DNA of 64,000 nt from Streptomyces chrestomyceticus JCM 4735 (GTDB taxonomy: Bacteria > Actinomycetota > Actinomycetes > Streptomycetales > Streptomycetaceae): contig NZ_BHZC01000001.1 of assembly GCF_003865135.1 (NCBI RefSeq), positions 1,984,001 through 2,048,000 of the forward strand, read 5' to 3'. A model generated the notes under the pieces. That model was not told where the DNA came from. It worked only from the letters and a program-made list of their open reading frames with translations, and ran no database searches. Positions 1-8,593 of this stretch are shown piece by piece (positions within the stretch are counted from its first letter, which is position 1; the number at the start of each line of letters is the position of its first letter). The position numbers were made by a program, and so were the translations under genes.

Positions 1-661
1 GCTCGTACGTCTCGGGGGCGGTGTACGCGTCCTCGTAGGCGAGCCAGCCCGCGGCGGCCGTCGTGGCGTCCCCGCCGACCGCGATCCGGGTGTAGTCGCC
101 GGGCACGCCGGCGAACTTGGCGGTGTCCGCGGCCCGTACGAGCACGTGCCGGGCCCGGCCCCGCTCGACGCGGTCGGCCAGGTCGAGCGGGCCGAGCAGC
201 GGGGTGGCGGGGATGACGACGGCCCGCAGTTTCATCGCCGCGAGGGCGGTCTCCCACAGCTCGGCCTGGTTGCCGAGCATGACCACGATCCGGTCGCCGG
301 CGCGTACGCCCTGTGCGGCCAGCCAGTTGGCGGCCCGGTTCGAGACGCGGCGCAGCTCGTCGAAGGTGCGGCGGGTGTGGGTACCGTCCTCCTCGACGAT
401 GTGCAGGGCGGTGCGGCCGTTGCCCTCGGCGATGCGGTCGAACCAGTCCAGCGCCCAGTTGAAGTACGCGGGGCGGGGCCAGGTGAAGCCCGCGCGGGCG
501 GCGGCGTAGTCCTCGCGGTGGCGGAGGAGGAAGTCCCGCGCCGCGCGGAACTCGGCGGTCGGGTCCGAGGCCGCCGCCGCTCCCGTCACTTCCGTAACCC
601 CCTTAACACCACCCATACCGCCCGTACCACCCGTCGCACCTGTCGTATCCGTGTCCGCCAT
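1..661 (-). CDS. Acyl-CoA synthetase (AMP-binding), N-terminal part
   Basis: Partial gene running off the left edge; about 220 N-terminal residues are present. The translation has the N-terminal architecture of ANL-family acyl/acetyl-CoA synthetases: a region with FNWALDWFDR, then a stretch about binding and recognising the acyl substrate (RTFDELRRVSNRAANWLAAQ, GDRIVVMLGNQAELWE, AMKLRAVVIPATPLL). The AMP-binding P-loop and catalytic lysine lie beyond the window. The ATG at 661 is preceded by GAGGAGG four bases away. The first 30 residues are rich in Gly and Thr and look unstructured. It is divergent from the GAF-LuxR regulator at 754, a pairing that suggests the regulator controls it. Substrate cannot be told from this part. 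Confidence 0.88.
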   Translation of the reverse strand, partial: MADTDTTGATGGTGGMGGVKGVTEVTGAAAASDPTAEFRAARDFLLRHREDYAAARAGFTWPRPAYFNWALDWFDRIAEGNGRTALHIVEEDGTHTRRTFDELRRVSNRAANWLAAQGVRAGDRIVVMLGNQAELWETALAAMKLRAVVIPATPLLGPLDLADRVERGRARHVLVRAADTAKFAGVPGDYTRIAVGGDATTAAAGWLAYEDAYTAPETYE

Positions 662-753
662 GTGTCCTCCTCATTGCCGCACCGCCTACCGCCATCGTGT
701 AATCAGTGACGCAGGTCTCACCACCCCCGAACGGGGGAAGCGGAGGTTTCGGC

Positions 754-1638
754 GTGCGGGTCGAATCGGAGTGCGGCGGGTCCGCCGACGTACGGGCGGC
801 GCTGCTGCGGCTGCGGCGGACGAGCGGGCTGCCGGTGGCGTTCGGCGGTCTGCGGTACGGCACCGGCCGCTATCGCATCAGCGAGCTGACGGGCGCCAGA
901 ACCGCCGCGCTGCACGGCCTGGCCGTCCGGCACGGCAACGGCCTGGGCGGCAAGGCGGCCGTGCTCACCCGCCCCTTCGCCGTGACCGACTACCACGCGT
1001 CCGCCGTCATCAGCCACGAGTACGACGCCGCCGTGGCGGCCGAGGGTCTGTATTCCGTGCTCGCGGTGCCGGTCGTCGTACGGCGGCGGGTGCGCGGGGT
1101 GCTGTACGGGGCGCTGCGCCGTCCCGTACAGCTCGGTGACCGCCCGCTGTCCGCCGCGATGGAGGCGGCCCGCGAACTGGAGCAGGCCCTGCTGCTCCAG
1201 GACGAGGCGCAGCGGCTGCTGTCGGTCGCCCGGCAGCCCGCGGCCGCCGATCCGGCGGCCTGGGAGGAGGTCCGGGAGGCGCACGGCGACCTGCGGGCCC
1301 TGGCACAGCGCGTCGCGGACCCGGTGCTGCGGCACGAGCTGCTGGCGGCGTGCGGACGGCTGGCGGCGGCGTCCGCTCCCGGGCGCGGCCGTACGGGCGA
1401 CGGGCCCGGCCGGACGGCGGGCGGACCCGGCCGGCTGGACGGCCCGGTGCTGGCGCCGCGTGAGGTGGACGTCCTGGCGTACGTGGCCTCCGGCGCGACC
1501 AACGCGGCGACGGCGGACCGGCTGGGGCTGCGCCCGGAGACGGTCAAGAGCTACCTGCGGTCCGCCATGCGCAAGCTGGGGGTGCACTCGCGGCTCCAGG
1601 CGGTGGTGGCGGCGCGGCGGGCGGGGCTGCTGCCGTGA
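754..1638 (+). CDS. GAF-LuxR family transcriptional regulator
   Basis: 294-residue DNA-binding regulator. Residues about 10-150 resemble a GAF sensor domain (GLGGKAAVLTRPFAVTDY, YSVLAVPVVVRRRVRGVLYG). A linker follows, and the last 65 residues form a LuxR-type helix-turn-helix (LAPREVDVLAYVASG, ATADRLGLRPETVKSYL). The GTG at 754 is preferred because GGAGG lies seven bases upstream; an earlier in-frame GTG at 706 has no ribosome binding site. No receiver domain is seen, so it is probably not a classical response regulator. Its position opposite the acyl-CoA synthetase suggests local control of that gene, possibly in response to an acyl ligand; the ligand is inference only. Confidence 0.85.
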   Translation: MRVESECGGSADVRAALLRLRRTSGLPVAFGGLRYGTGRYRISELTGARTAALHGLAVRHGNGLGGKAAVLTRPFAVTDYHASAVISHEYDAAVAAEGLYSVLAVPVVVRRRVRGVLYGALRRPVQLGDRPLSAAMEAARELEQALLLQDEAQRLLSVARQPAAADPAAWEEVREAHGDLRALAQRVADPVLRHELLAACGRLAAASAPGRGRTGDGPGRTAGGPGRLDGPVLAPREVDVLAYVASGATNAATADRLGLRPETVKSYLRSAMRKLGVHSRLQAVVAARRAGLLP

Positions 1639-1783
1639 GCGGGACGGGCCGTTCCGTCATTTCCGGTGAGCCGCCGTATGCGCTGGCGGGAATCCGGAGG
1701 TTATCGGCAGTTTCGCCGCTGTCGGCCCGAAGATCGCCGGTCATAACCTCGGGGCGTCAACCGCCGACGAGAAAGCTGGCCCC

Positions 1784-2464
1784 ATGTCCGACACGGCGAA
1801 GAAAAACCCTTCCCATCCCGCGGCCCTGCCCACGGAAATAGCCGGTGTGCGCTTCCCCGACAGTGAACTCGCACGGAACACCGCGGCATTCGTACGGCGC
1901 GTGTCCTCCGCGTCGCTCTACAACCACGTCATACGGACGTATCTGTTCGGCTCCCTGCTCCTCGACCGACGCGGCGTCACCTACGACCGTGAACTGGCCT
2001 TCGTCGCCTCGGCCCTGCACGATCTCGGGCTGGTGGACGCGTACCGGTCACCGGACGAGCGGTTCGAGGTCGACGGTGCCGACGCCGCGCGGCGGTTCCT
2101 GCGGGAACAGCACATGCCGGCCGAACGGGTGGAGGTCGTCTGGGACGCGATCGCCCTGCACACGACCGTCGGTGTCGCGACACGGAAAAGCCCGGAGATC
2201 GCCATGGTCTCCGAGGGTTCGGGCCTCGATTTCACCGGGAACGGCTTACAGCAGATTCCGTCCGACGTTCTCGGGGAGATACTCGCCGCCTGTCCCAGGG
2301 AGCATTTCAAGCGGGAAGTGATGGACAACATCCTGTCGCTGTGCCGCACCAAACCCATGTCGGTACTGATGCACCCCTTCGCCGAGGTCGGCCGCCGTCA
2401 CCTCCCCGGTTTCCCGGTACCCACCGCGGAGGATCTGGTGCTGGCCGCGCCGTTCGAGGAGTGA
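1784..2464 (+). CDS. HD-domain hydrolase, cyanamide hydratase-like
   Basis: 226-residue HD-superfamily protein. The metal-binding pattern is visible: His48 (YNHVIRTYLFG), the His79-Asp80 pair (ALHDLGL) and His126 (IALHTTVG). The layout matches the cyanamide hydratase-like branch, which hydrates small nitriles or cyanamide to urea-type products, but substrates of bacterial members are mostly unknown. Codon 155 is a TTA leucine codon (2246-2248), rare in Streptomyces and read by the bldA tRNA, so translation may be growth-phase dependent. Base composition is less G+C-rich than its neighbours. A perfect hairpin follows the stop. Confidence 0.8.
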   Translation: MSDTAKKNPSHPAALPTEIAGVRFPDSELARNTAAFVRRVSSASLYNHVIRTYLFGSLLLDRRGVTYDRELAFVASALHDLGLVDAYRSPDERFEVDGADAARRFLREQHMPAERVEVVWDAIALHTTVGVATRKSPEIAMVSEGSGLDFTGNGLQQIPSDVLGEILAACPREHFKREVMDNILSLCRTKPMSVLMHPFAEVGRRHLPGFPVPTAEDLVLAAPFEE

Positions 2465-2487
2465 CGGGCCCCCGCCGGGGCACGGCA

Positions 2488-2517
2488 CGAGGACGGGGCC
2501 CGGGAGCCCCGTCCTCG
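2488..2517. terminator. Bidirectional hairpin terminator
   Basis: A perfect 12-bp stem (CGAGGACGGGGC and its complement) with a six-base loop lies between the convergent HD-domain and PRC-barrel genes. There is no U-tract, as is usual for high-G+C actinomycetes. Placement between two stop codons supports a shared terminator. Confidence 0.75.
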
Positions 2518-2543
2518 GCCGACGGCAGGTCAGGCCCGGCCGT

Positions 2544-2891
2544 TCACCGGTGGTGCGGCTGGTAGTACGAGCCGAGCTGCTCGTGGTAGTCCGGGTTGCC
2601 GAGGTGCTTCTCCTTGTCGAACTCCGGGGAGTTCTTGATCTCTTCCTTGGTGCGGGAGACGTAGATCTTGCGCTCGTCGGTGTCCACGGACGCGATGACG
2701 CCGGCCGGCAGCAGGACGTGCTTGCCGAAGATCCAGACTCCGGTGTCCACCACGATCCAGGCGGAGCCCACTTCGTCGGAGTGCTTGTCGACCTTGCCGA
2801 TACTGCCGTCCGTGGCCTCGACCTTGTAGCCCACGAGGTCCGTGCCGGCGGTGTGGCCGGCGCCGGCCGGGTAGCCCCAGATGTCGGTCAT
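2544..2891 (-). CDS. PRC-barrel domain protein
   Basis: 115 residues; a small soluble protein with a PRC-barrel fold in the central part (LVGYKVEATDGSIGKVD, WIVVDTGVWIFGKHVLLPAG) and a charged C-terminal tail. PRC-barrels occur in RimM and photosynthetic reaction-centre H subunits; stand-alone actinobacterial copies are usually linked to stress islands and have no defined biochemical role. The ATG at 2891 is chosen for GAAGGAG upstream; an open frame extends further but lacks a ribosome binding site. Confidence 0.85.
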   Translation of the reverse strand: MTDIWGYPAGAGHTAGTDLVGYKVEATDGSIGKVDKHSDEVGSAWIVVDTGVWIFGKHVLLPAGVIASVDTDERKIYVSRTKEEIKNSPEFDKEKHLGNPDYHEQLGSYYQPHHR

Positions 2892-3031
2892 GGAACGCTC
2901 CTTCGCACGATCGGGTCTCGGAACACGGCGCCGGGTGCCCGGCCGTACCGCACCCAAACGGCGGAGGCGGTACGGCGCGCCGCTTCCGGCCACCGGGCCC
3001 GCACCCAGCGGTTCCCGGCCGTTCCCGGTCC

Positions 3032-4243
3032 TCAGGAGCCTTCACCGGCGAACGGCAGGTACTCCGTCTCCAGCGCGGCGTCCAGCAGCCGGGCCGCGCC
3101 GGGCGTGCGTTCCTCGACCAGTCCGGCGTGGACCAGCCGGCGCAGCCGGACGCCGCCGAGGTAGCAGGCCGACAGGTCCCGTACGTCCAGGGCCAGGTCG
3201 GCCGGGTCGCCGGTGGGTGCGTAGGTGGCGCCGGACGGGTCGGCGGTCAGCCGGAAGCGGCCGGCGTTGGCGGGCAGGGAGGCGTCGCGCACCTCCAGTA
3301 CGAGGTCGACGGGCGCGGCCCAGGAGCGGGCGGTCAGGGCCCGTGCCACGTCCACCAGCCGGAGCCACATCGCGGGCCACTGGCCGGTGACGCGTACCTG
3401 GTCCCGGTCGGCGGCGAAGTGCAGCAGCGGGTCGTCGGGGGCGACCGCCCAGACCTGTACCTTGCGCGTCAGGTCGATGGAGGCGAGGTAGGACCAGAGG
3501 GCGGCGGCGGCCGGCGCGTCGTCCGCCTCCAGTTCCTCGACGGTGACGGTGCCCTTCTCCCCCACCCGGTAGACGGCGTATCCGGCGGCGGGTGCGTCCT
3601 TGTCGCCGAGGACGACGACGCGCGCCGGGCCGTCCTTCACGTCGTCCCCGTCTTCGTCGTCGGGGCGCAGCGCGCGCCGCCACCACGCCTCGTCGCGGGA
3701 GAGCCGTCCGCCGCGCCTCGCCCGGCCCGTCTCGTACAGCGGCGCGAGTACGGCGACGGCGTCCGCCGGGGCGAGCAGCCGCAGCGGGCGCCGGTCGGGC
3801 GTGATGCGCAGGTCCAGGGGCCGGGTGGTGTTGATCTCGACGTGGTACGCCTCGGTGGCGGGGCCGAAGCCGAAGCGGCCGTAAATCGCTTCCTCCGACG
3901 CCCACAGACAGGCCAGCGGCCGGTTGTCGGCGGCGCAGCGGCGCCAGAGTTCGCTCATCATGCCGGTGAGCACGCCGCGCCGCCGGTGGGTGGGCGCGAC
4001 CGAGACGAAGTCCAGTTCGGCGGCGGGCAGTTCGCCGCCCGGTACGGAGAGGCCCAGGCGGTGTGCCGCGGCGAAGCCGACGATCTCCTCGTCGTCGTAC
4101 GCGCCCACCCGCTCGGCGTTCAGCAGCAGTTCGCGCTGGCGCTTGCGGGTGGCGTCGCCGGCCGTCACGTGGAAGGCGAGGTGTGCGAGGTCGAGGGCCC
4201 GGTCGACGTGGGCTTCGGGGATGTCCCGTATGTCCGTGGTCAC
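3032..4243 (-). CDS. eis: GNAT acetyltransferase, Eis family
   Basis: 403 residues, the normal length for Eis-family enzymes. The N-terminal GNAT fold has a recognisable acetyl-CoA pyrophosphate loop (VAPTHRRRGVLTGMM, about residues 80-95) and the IYGRFGFGPA segment; the C-terminal third resembles the SCP2-like domain of this family. Eis enzymes acetylate amines of aminoglycosides, polyamines or lysines; the substrate here is unknown. The gene lies 33 nt downstream of mgtC on the same strand and could be the last gene of a mgtA-mgtC-eis transcript. Very acidic stretch around DEDGDD in the middle. Confidence 0.88.
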   Translation of the reverse strand: MTTDIRDIPEAHVDRALDLAHLAFHVTAGDATRKRQRELLLNAERVGAYDDEEIVGFAAAHRLGLSVPGGELPAAELDFVSVAPTHRRRGVLTGMMSELWRRCAADNRPLACLWASEEAIYGRFGFGPATEAYHVEINTTRPLDLRITPDRRPLRLLAPADAVAVLAPLYETGRARRGGRLSRDEAWWRRALRPDDEDGDDVKDGPARVVVLGDKDAPAAGYAVYRVGEKGTVTVEELEADDAPAAAALWSYLASIDLTRKVQVWAVAPDDPLLHFAADRDQVRVTGQWPAMWLRLVDVARALTARSWAAPVDLVLEVRDASLPANAGRFRLTADPSGATYAPTGDPADLALDVRDLSACYLGGVRLRRLVHAGLVEERTPGAARLLDAALETEYLPFAGEGS

Positions 4244-4276
4244 CTGAGGGACGGTAACGCCGGGCCCCGCGCGCCG

Positions 4277-5137
4277 TCACCCGTTTTTACGCGACGGCCC
4301 GCCCGGCCCCGAGAAGAAGTCCCGCACCCGGTGGCGCCGCCCGTTCCGCCCTCGGTCGCCGTAGTCCGCGCCGTACGGCTCGGCGTAGCCCTCCTCGCCG
4401 CCGTCCGGGTTGTTCAGGACGGTCCAGCTCACGGCGGACACCGCGGGCTCCAGCGACAGTCGGCTGACCGCCTCTTCGAGGAGGCTGTCGTCGCGCCGCT
4501 CGGTGGTCAGCTCGGCGGCGACGGTGACCTTCGGCGGCGTCCCCTCGTCCGGCCGGGCGGCGCCTTCGTCACGGCTGTGCACCGCCCTCAGCCGGAAGCC
4601 GGACCGGGTGACAGCCTGCACGACCAGCGTCCTGATGTGCGCTTCCTCGGTTTCGAGGCACACCGCCTCGAAGTAGTAGTCCGTCGAGACCTCCGCGCCA
4701 CCGCCCGGCTCCCGGTCCATCCGCCGGCCGAGCGGCCGCAGCACCAGGTTCGCGCCGACCACCCCGGCCGTGCCGAGCGCCGCGACCACGTACAGCCCGG
4801 TGCCCGCCAGGGCGCCGACCGCGGCCGAGCACCACAGCGTGGCGGCGGTGTTCAGGCCGCGGACGCTCAGTCCGTCGCGCATGATGACGCCGGCGCCGAG
4901 GAAGCCGATGCCGGAGACGATCTGTGCGGCGACCCGCGATCCGTCGTAGCCGGTGGTGCTGGTCGCGGCCGCGAAGCCGTACTGGGACAGCAGGACGAAC
5001 AGCGCGGCGCCGGCGGCGACCAGCGCGTTGGTGCGCAGCCCCGCCATCCGGGCGCGCCACTGCCGTTCGAGGCCGATGACCGCGCCGAATCCCAGGCCGG
5101 CGGCGATGTTGCCGGCAAGCTGCCACTCGTTCACCAT
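4277..5137 (-). CDS. mgtC: MgtC/SapB family membrane protein
   Basis: 286 residues. The N-terminal half holds four or five hydrophobic segments with the MgtC family signature (GFGAVIGLERQWR, MAGLRTNALVAAGAALFVLL, QIVSGIGFLGAGVIMRDG, GLNTAATLWCSAAVGALAG). The C-terminal half is a cytosolic ACT-like region of about 120 residues. MgtC proteins support adaptation to low Mg2+ and acid or host stress, in part by acting on ATP synthase or P-type pumps. Start at 5137 chosen for GGAGGAG; an upstream in-frame start would add 19 arginine-rich residues. It lies 93 nt after mgtA with a strong hairpin between them. Confidence 0.9.
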   Translation of the reverse strand: MVNEWQLAGNIAAGLGFGAVIGLERQWRARMAGLRTNALVAAGAALFVLLSQYGFAAATSTTGYDGSRVAAQIVSGIGFLGAGVIMRDGLSVRGLNTAATLWCSAAVGALAGTGLYVVAALGTAGVVGANLVLRPLGRRMDREPGGGAEVSTDYYFEAVCLETEEAHIRTLVVQAVTRSGFRLRAVHSRDEGAARPDEGTPPKVTVAAELTTERRDDSLLEEAVSRLSLEPAVSAVSWTVLNNPDGGEEGYAEPYGADYGDRGRNGRRHRVRDFFSGPGGPSRKNG

Positions 5138-5166
5138 GATCGCGCTCCTCCTCCGTGCGCCGGTGC

Positions 5167-5188
5167 GGGGCCGCCCGGAGGCGGCCCC
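5167..5188 (-). terminator. Intercistronic hairpin between mgtA and mgtC
   Basis: Perfect 9-bp G+C stem with a TCCG tetraloop (on the minus strand) in the 93-nt gap between mgtA and mgtC. It could attenuate transcription or stabilise the mgtA 3' end, giving unequal levels of the two products. No U-tract, so termination is not assured. Confidence 0.5.
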
Positions 5189-5230
5189 TTGCACTGCCGG
5201 CTTTCGCTGTCGGCCTTCTCCATCGGCGGT

Positions 5231-7966
5231 TCACAGCCAGGTGTTGAACCGGCGGATGTACCAGGTCTTCACCCCCTGGGTCAGCAGGCAGTACGCCAGC
5301 AGCGTCCCGGCCAGCCACGGGAAGTAGCTCAGCGGCAGCGCCGTCAGGCCGAGGGCCGGGGCCAGCGGCGAGAACGGCAGGGCGATGCCGAACGCCATGA
5401 CCAGGGCCGTCATCACCAGCACCGGCCAGGTGGCCCGGGACCGTACGAACGGGATCTTGCGGGTGCGCAGCATGTGCACCACGAGCGTCTGCGTCAGCAG
5501 CCCCTCGACGAACCACCCGGACTGGAACAGCGCCTGGTGCGCCTCGCTGTCCGCCCCGAAGACGTGCCACATCAGCAGGAAGGTGGTGATGTCGAAGACC
5601 GAGCTGGTCGGGCCGAGGAAGAGCATGAAGCGTCCGAGGCCCCGGGCGTCCCAGGTCCGCGGCTTGCGCACGTACTCCTCGTCCATCCGGTCCCAGGGCG
5701 TGGCGAGCTGCGAGATGTCGTAGCAGAGGTTCTGGACGAGCAACTGGGTGGCCAGCATCGGCTCGAACGGCAGGAAGGCGGAGGCGGCCAGCACCGAGAA
5801 GACGTTCCCGAAGTTCGAGGAGGCCGTCATCTTGATGTACTTGATGGTGTTGCCGAAGGTACGGCGCCCCTGGAGGACGCCCTGTCCGAGGACGGTCAGG
5901 TCCTTCTCCAGCAGGATGATGTCGGCGGATTCCTTGGCGATGTCGACGGCGGTGTCGACCGAGACGCCGACGTCCGCCTCGCGCAGCGCCGCGGCGTCGT
6001 TGATGCCGTCGCCGAGGAAGCCGACGGTGTGCCCGGCACCTTGGAGAGCACGGACGATCCGGGCCTTCTGTACGGGGTTGACCTTGGCGAACACGGTCGT
6101 CGTACGGACCAGGGCGGCCAGCTCCGGCTCGTCGAGCAGATCGAGGTACGGCCCGGTGACGACGGTGCCCGCCTCGATACCGACGTCGGCGCACACCCGC
6201 GCCGCGACCAGCTCGTTGTCGCCGGTGACGACCTTGACGGCGATACCGCTGCCGGCCAGCGCCCGCAGGGCCTCGGCGGCGTCCCGCTTCGGCGGGTCGA
6301 GGAAGGCCAGGAAGCCGCGCAGGGTCAGCTCCTCCTCGTCGGCGACGCCGTACGTCTCGCGGGTGGCGGGCAGCGTACGGGTCGCCACCGCCAGGACCCG
6401 CAGGCCCTGCCGGTTGTGGTTCTCCGCGGTCAGGGCGACCTGCCGGCGCAGGACGTCCGTCAGCTCCACCCGCTGTCCGCCGTCGGTGACATGGGTGCAC
6501 AGGGCGAGGACCTCCTCCACCGCGCCCTTGGTGACGAGGAGGTGTTCGGCGGCCGGTCCTTCGAGGTCGTTGCGCCGCAGCACCACCGACATCCGGCGCC
6601 GCGCGAAGTCGAAGGGGACCTCGTCGACCAGCGTGAACCGCGCGTCGACGACCACCTCCTCGGCATCGTGCATCCGGTCGACGACGGCCTGGTCCATGAG
6701 GTTGCGCAGCCCCGTCTGGAAGTGGCTGTTGAGGTAGGCGTACTCCAGTACCTCGCCGTCCTCGTGGCCGTGTACGTCGAGGTAGCGGTCCAGGACGACG
6801 CGGTCCTCGGTCAGGGTGCCGGTCTTGTCCGTGCACAGCACGTCCATCGCGCCGAGGTTCTGGATGGCGTTCAGGCGCTTGACCACGACCTTGTGCTTCG
6901 CCATGGCGACCGCGCCGCGCGCCAGGTTGGTGGTGACCACCATCGGCAGCATCTCGGGCGTCAGGCCCACCGCGACGGCCACCGCGAAGGCCAACGCATC
7001 GGCCCAGTCGCCCTTGGTGAGGCCGTTGACGGCGAACACCAGCGGCACCATCACCAGCATGAAGCGGATCATCAGGAAGCTGACCTTCTTCACCCCGGCG
7101 TCGAAGCTGGTCTCCGGGCGCTCGCCGGCCAGCGAACCGGCCATCGACCCGAAGTAGGTGTCCCGCCCGGTGGCGACGGCCACGCCGGTCGCGGTGCCGG
7201 AGGTGACGGAGGTGCCCGCCAGCGCCAGGTTGTCCGCCTCCACCGGGTCGGCGGTCGTGTGCTGACCGTGGTCCTCGGCCCGGGTGTCGGCCTTGGCGAC
7301 GGGCAGCGACTCGCCGGTGAGCGCGGCCTGGGCGATCATGAGGTCCTTGGCGGTCAGCAGCCGCAGGTCGGCCGGTACGAGGTCACCGGCGGCCAGCACG
7401 ACGACATCGCCGCGTACAACGTCCGCCACCGGTATCTCCACGGTGGCCGGCGCCTCCGTACGGGCGGGCCGGCGCTGTACGGCGGTGGTCGTGGTGACCA
7501 GGGCGCGCAGCGCGGCGGCCGAGCTGCCCGAGCGGTACTCCTGCCAGAACCGCAGCAGTGCGCTGATCAGCACCATCGCGCCGAGGGTCGGGATCTTCGG
7601 GTCGAAGGGCTCCGTGTCGGCGGCCTGGAGCCACTGCACGAGCATGACGGCGTCCAGGCCCGCGAGCACCAGGATGAACGGGTTCCAGAACGCCTTCGCC
7701 AGTTGCACGTACCAGCGCGGCGGGCGCTCGTGCTCGACGACGTTGAGGCCGTCGCGCTCCAGGCGGGCCTCGGCGTTCTCCTGGAGCAGGCCGTCGCGTC
7801 CGGTGTGCAGGTCCTGGAGGACCCGGGACGCCGGGCGCGCGCTGACAGCGGCCAGGTGCTCGCCGACGGCGCGGGTGCGGGCAGCCAGTTCGGCGGCCTT
7901 CCGCTCCCGGCGGCGCATGCGGCGGCCCGGCGGATCGAGCTTCTCGGGGGTGAGCAGGTCGGTCAT
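5231..7966 (-). CDS. mgtA: Magnesium-translocating P-type ATPase MgtA
   Basis: 911 residues, the usual size of P3B-type ATPases. Motifs in order: actuator TGES (AALTGESLPVAK), phosphorylation site DKTGTLTED near residue 385, KGAVEE of the nucleotide-binding domain, and the hinge GDGINDAAALREADVGVSVD. A 4 to 6 transmembrane-helix cluster lies at the C-terminus. It imports Mg2+ at the cytoplasmic membrane. Start at 7966 chosen for GGAGG eleven bases upstream; earlier in-frame codons lack one. It is followed by mgtC and eis and preceded by a leader of about 600 nt that may contain a Mg2+ sensor. Confidence 0.95.
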   Translation of the reverse strand: MTDLLTPEKLDPPGRRMRRRERKAAELAARTRAVGEHLAAVSARPASRVLQDLHTGRDGLLQENAEARLERDGLNVVEHERPPRWYVQLAKAFWNPFILVLAGLDAVMLVQWLQAADTEPFDPKIPTLGAMVLISALLRFWQEYRSGSSAAALRALVTTTTAVQRRPARTEAPATVEIPVADVVRGDVVVLAAGDLVPADLRLLTAKDLMIAQAALTGESLPVAKADTRAEDHGQHTTADPVEADNLALAGTSVTSGTATGVAVATGRDTYFGSMAGSLAGERPETSFDAGVKKVSFLMIRFMLVMVPLVFAVNGLTKGDWADALAFAVAVAVGLTPEMLPMVVTTNLARGAVAMAKHKVVVKRLNAIQNLGAMDVLCTDKTGTLTEDRVVLDRYLDVHGHEDGEVLEYAYLNSHFQTGLRNLMDQAVVDRMHDAEEVVVDARFTLVDEVPFDFARRRMSVVLRRNDLEGPAAEHLLVTKGAVEEVLALCTHVTDGGQRVELTDVLRRQVALTAENHNRQGLRVLAVATRTLPATRETYGVADEEELTLRGFLAFLDPPKRDAAEALRALAGSGIAVKVVTGDNELVAARVCADVGIEAGTVVTGPYLDLLDEPELAALVRTTTVFAKVNPVQKARIVRALQGAGHTVGFLGDGINDAAALREADVGVSVDTAVDIAKESADIILLEKDLTVLGQGVLQGRRTFGNTIKYIKMTASSNFGNVFSVLAASAFLPFEPMLATQLLVQNLCYDISQLATPWDRMDEEYVRKPRTWDARGLGRFMLFLGPTSSVFDITTFLLMWHVFGADSEAHQALFQSGWFVEGLLTQTLVVHMLRTRKIPFVRSRATWPVLVMTALVMAFGIALPFSPLAPALGLTALPLSYFPWLAGTLLAYCLLTQGVKTWYIRRFNTWL

Positions 7967-8593
7967 GGCAAAACCTCCATCCGTACGGGGGCGCGGCGGC
8001 ATCGGGCATGACGGCATGCGGGCATGACGGCACGGCCCGGTGGCGCGGGACCCCGGCACAGGGAATTGCGGTTATCGGTGAGGGAAAATCACGGGAAAGG
8101 GAAAAGAGCGCACGCACGCCAAAAAGCACCACGGCACAGCCGTACGCATTTCCGCGCACGGCGCGTGGTGCGCGGCACACGGAAAAGGGAACGAATATAC
8201 GGACCGCGGAGAGGAGGCAGCCGGGGGCAGCCCGCACGGGCGGCCGCCGTCATCGCCACGCTCGGCGGTTTCCGGCAGCGGACAACCCGGCAGTTCTCAG
8301 CGGGGGTGGCACACAGCGCGGCGATACACCGGGCCTAACGGGACGCCGGTGTCAGCTCACGGGGAAATCAGCAGTCAGCACACTGCAACGCTGCTGCAAG
8401 GACTTCCTTCGGGACTCATCCCGATCACCTCCTTGCTCGCGCGGAACACAAACCTGGGCGCCGTGCGTTCCGGCACCCTCACCACCGAATAATGCCATAC
8501 CCGGCCCGCTACCTCTCCCCTTTCGGCCAAGAATTCGCCGAGCGCCGCTGTGATTCACCTCGCACCCGCCCTCCGGTACGGCATCATCGTCCT
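7967..8593. other. Long non-coding divergent region mgtA / EEP gene
   Basis: About 627 bases without a credible gene. It contains the upstream leader of mgtA on the minus strand, including the M-box candidate at 8231-8345 and an A+T-richer segment around 8080-8200, plus the short upstream region of the EEP gene at 8594. Open frames here lack ribosome binding sites and family resemblance. Confidence 0.6.
8231..8345 (-). promoter_or_regulatory. Candidate M-box (Mg2+) riboswitch upstream of mgtA
   Basis: On the minus strand the leader contains CGTTAGG followed by GTATCGCCGC, and about 55 bases later TGCCGGAAACCGCCGAGCG with a short hairpin (CGCCGAGCGTGGCG). These resemble, in order, the conserved GTTAGG start and the GGAAACG-GAGA hairpin region of actinobacterial M-box (ykoK) Mg2+ riboswitches, recalled from memory. 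The canonical GAGGCTCC segment is not obvious. It sits about 270 nt upstream of the mgtA start, in the right orientation. Position and partial motif match are seen; function is inferred. Confidence 0.42.

Noticed and set aside
3128..8011. A very long open frame on the plus strand opposite eis, mgtC and mgtA
   Set aside because: Antisense to well-recognised genes and of low-complexity composition; G+C-rich codon bias keeps the shadow frame open.
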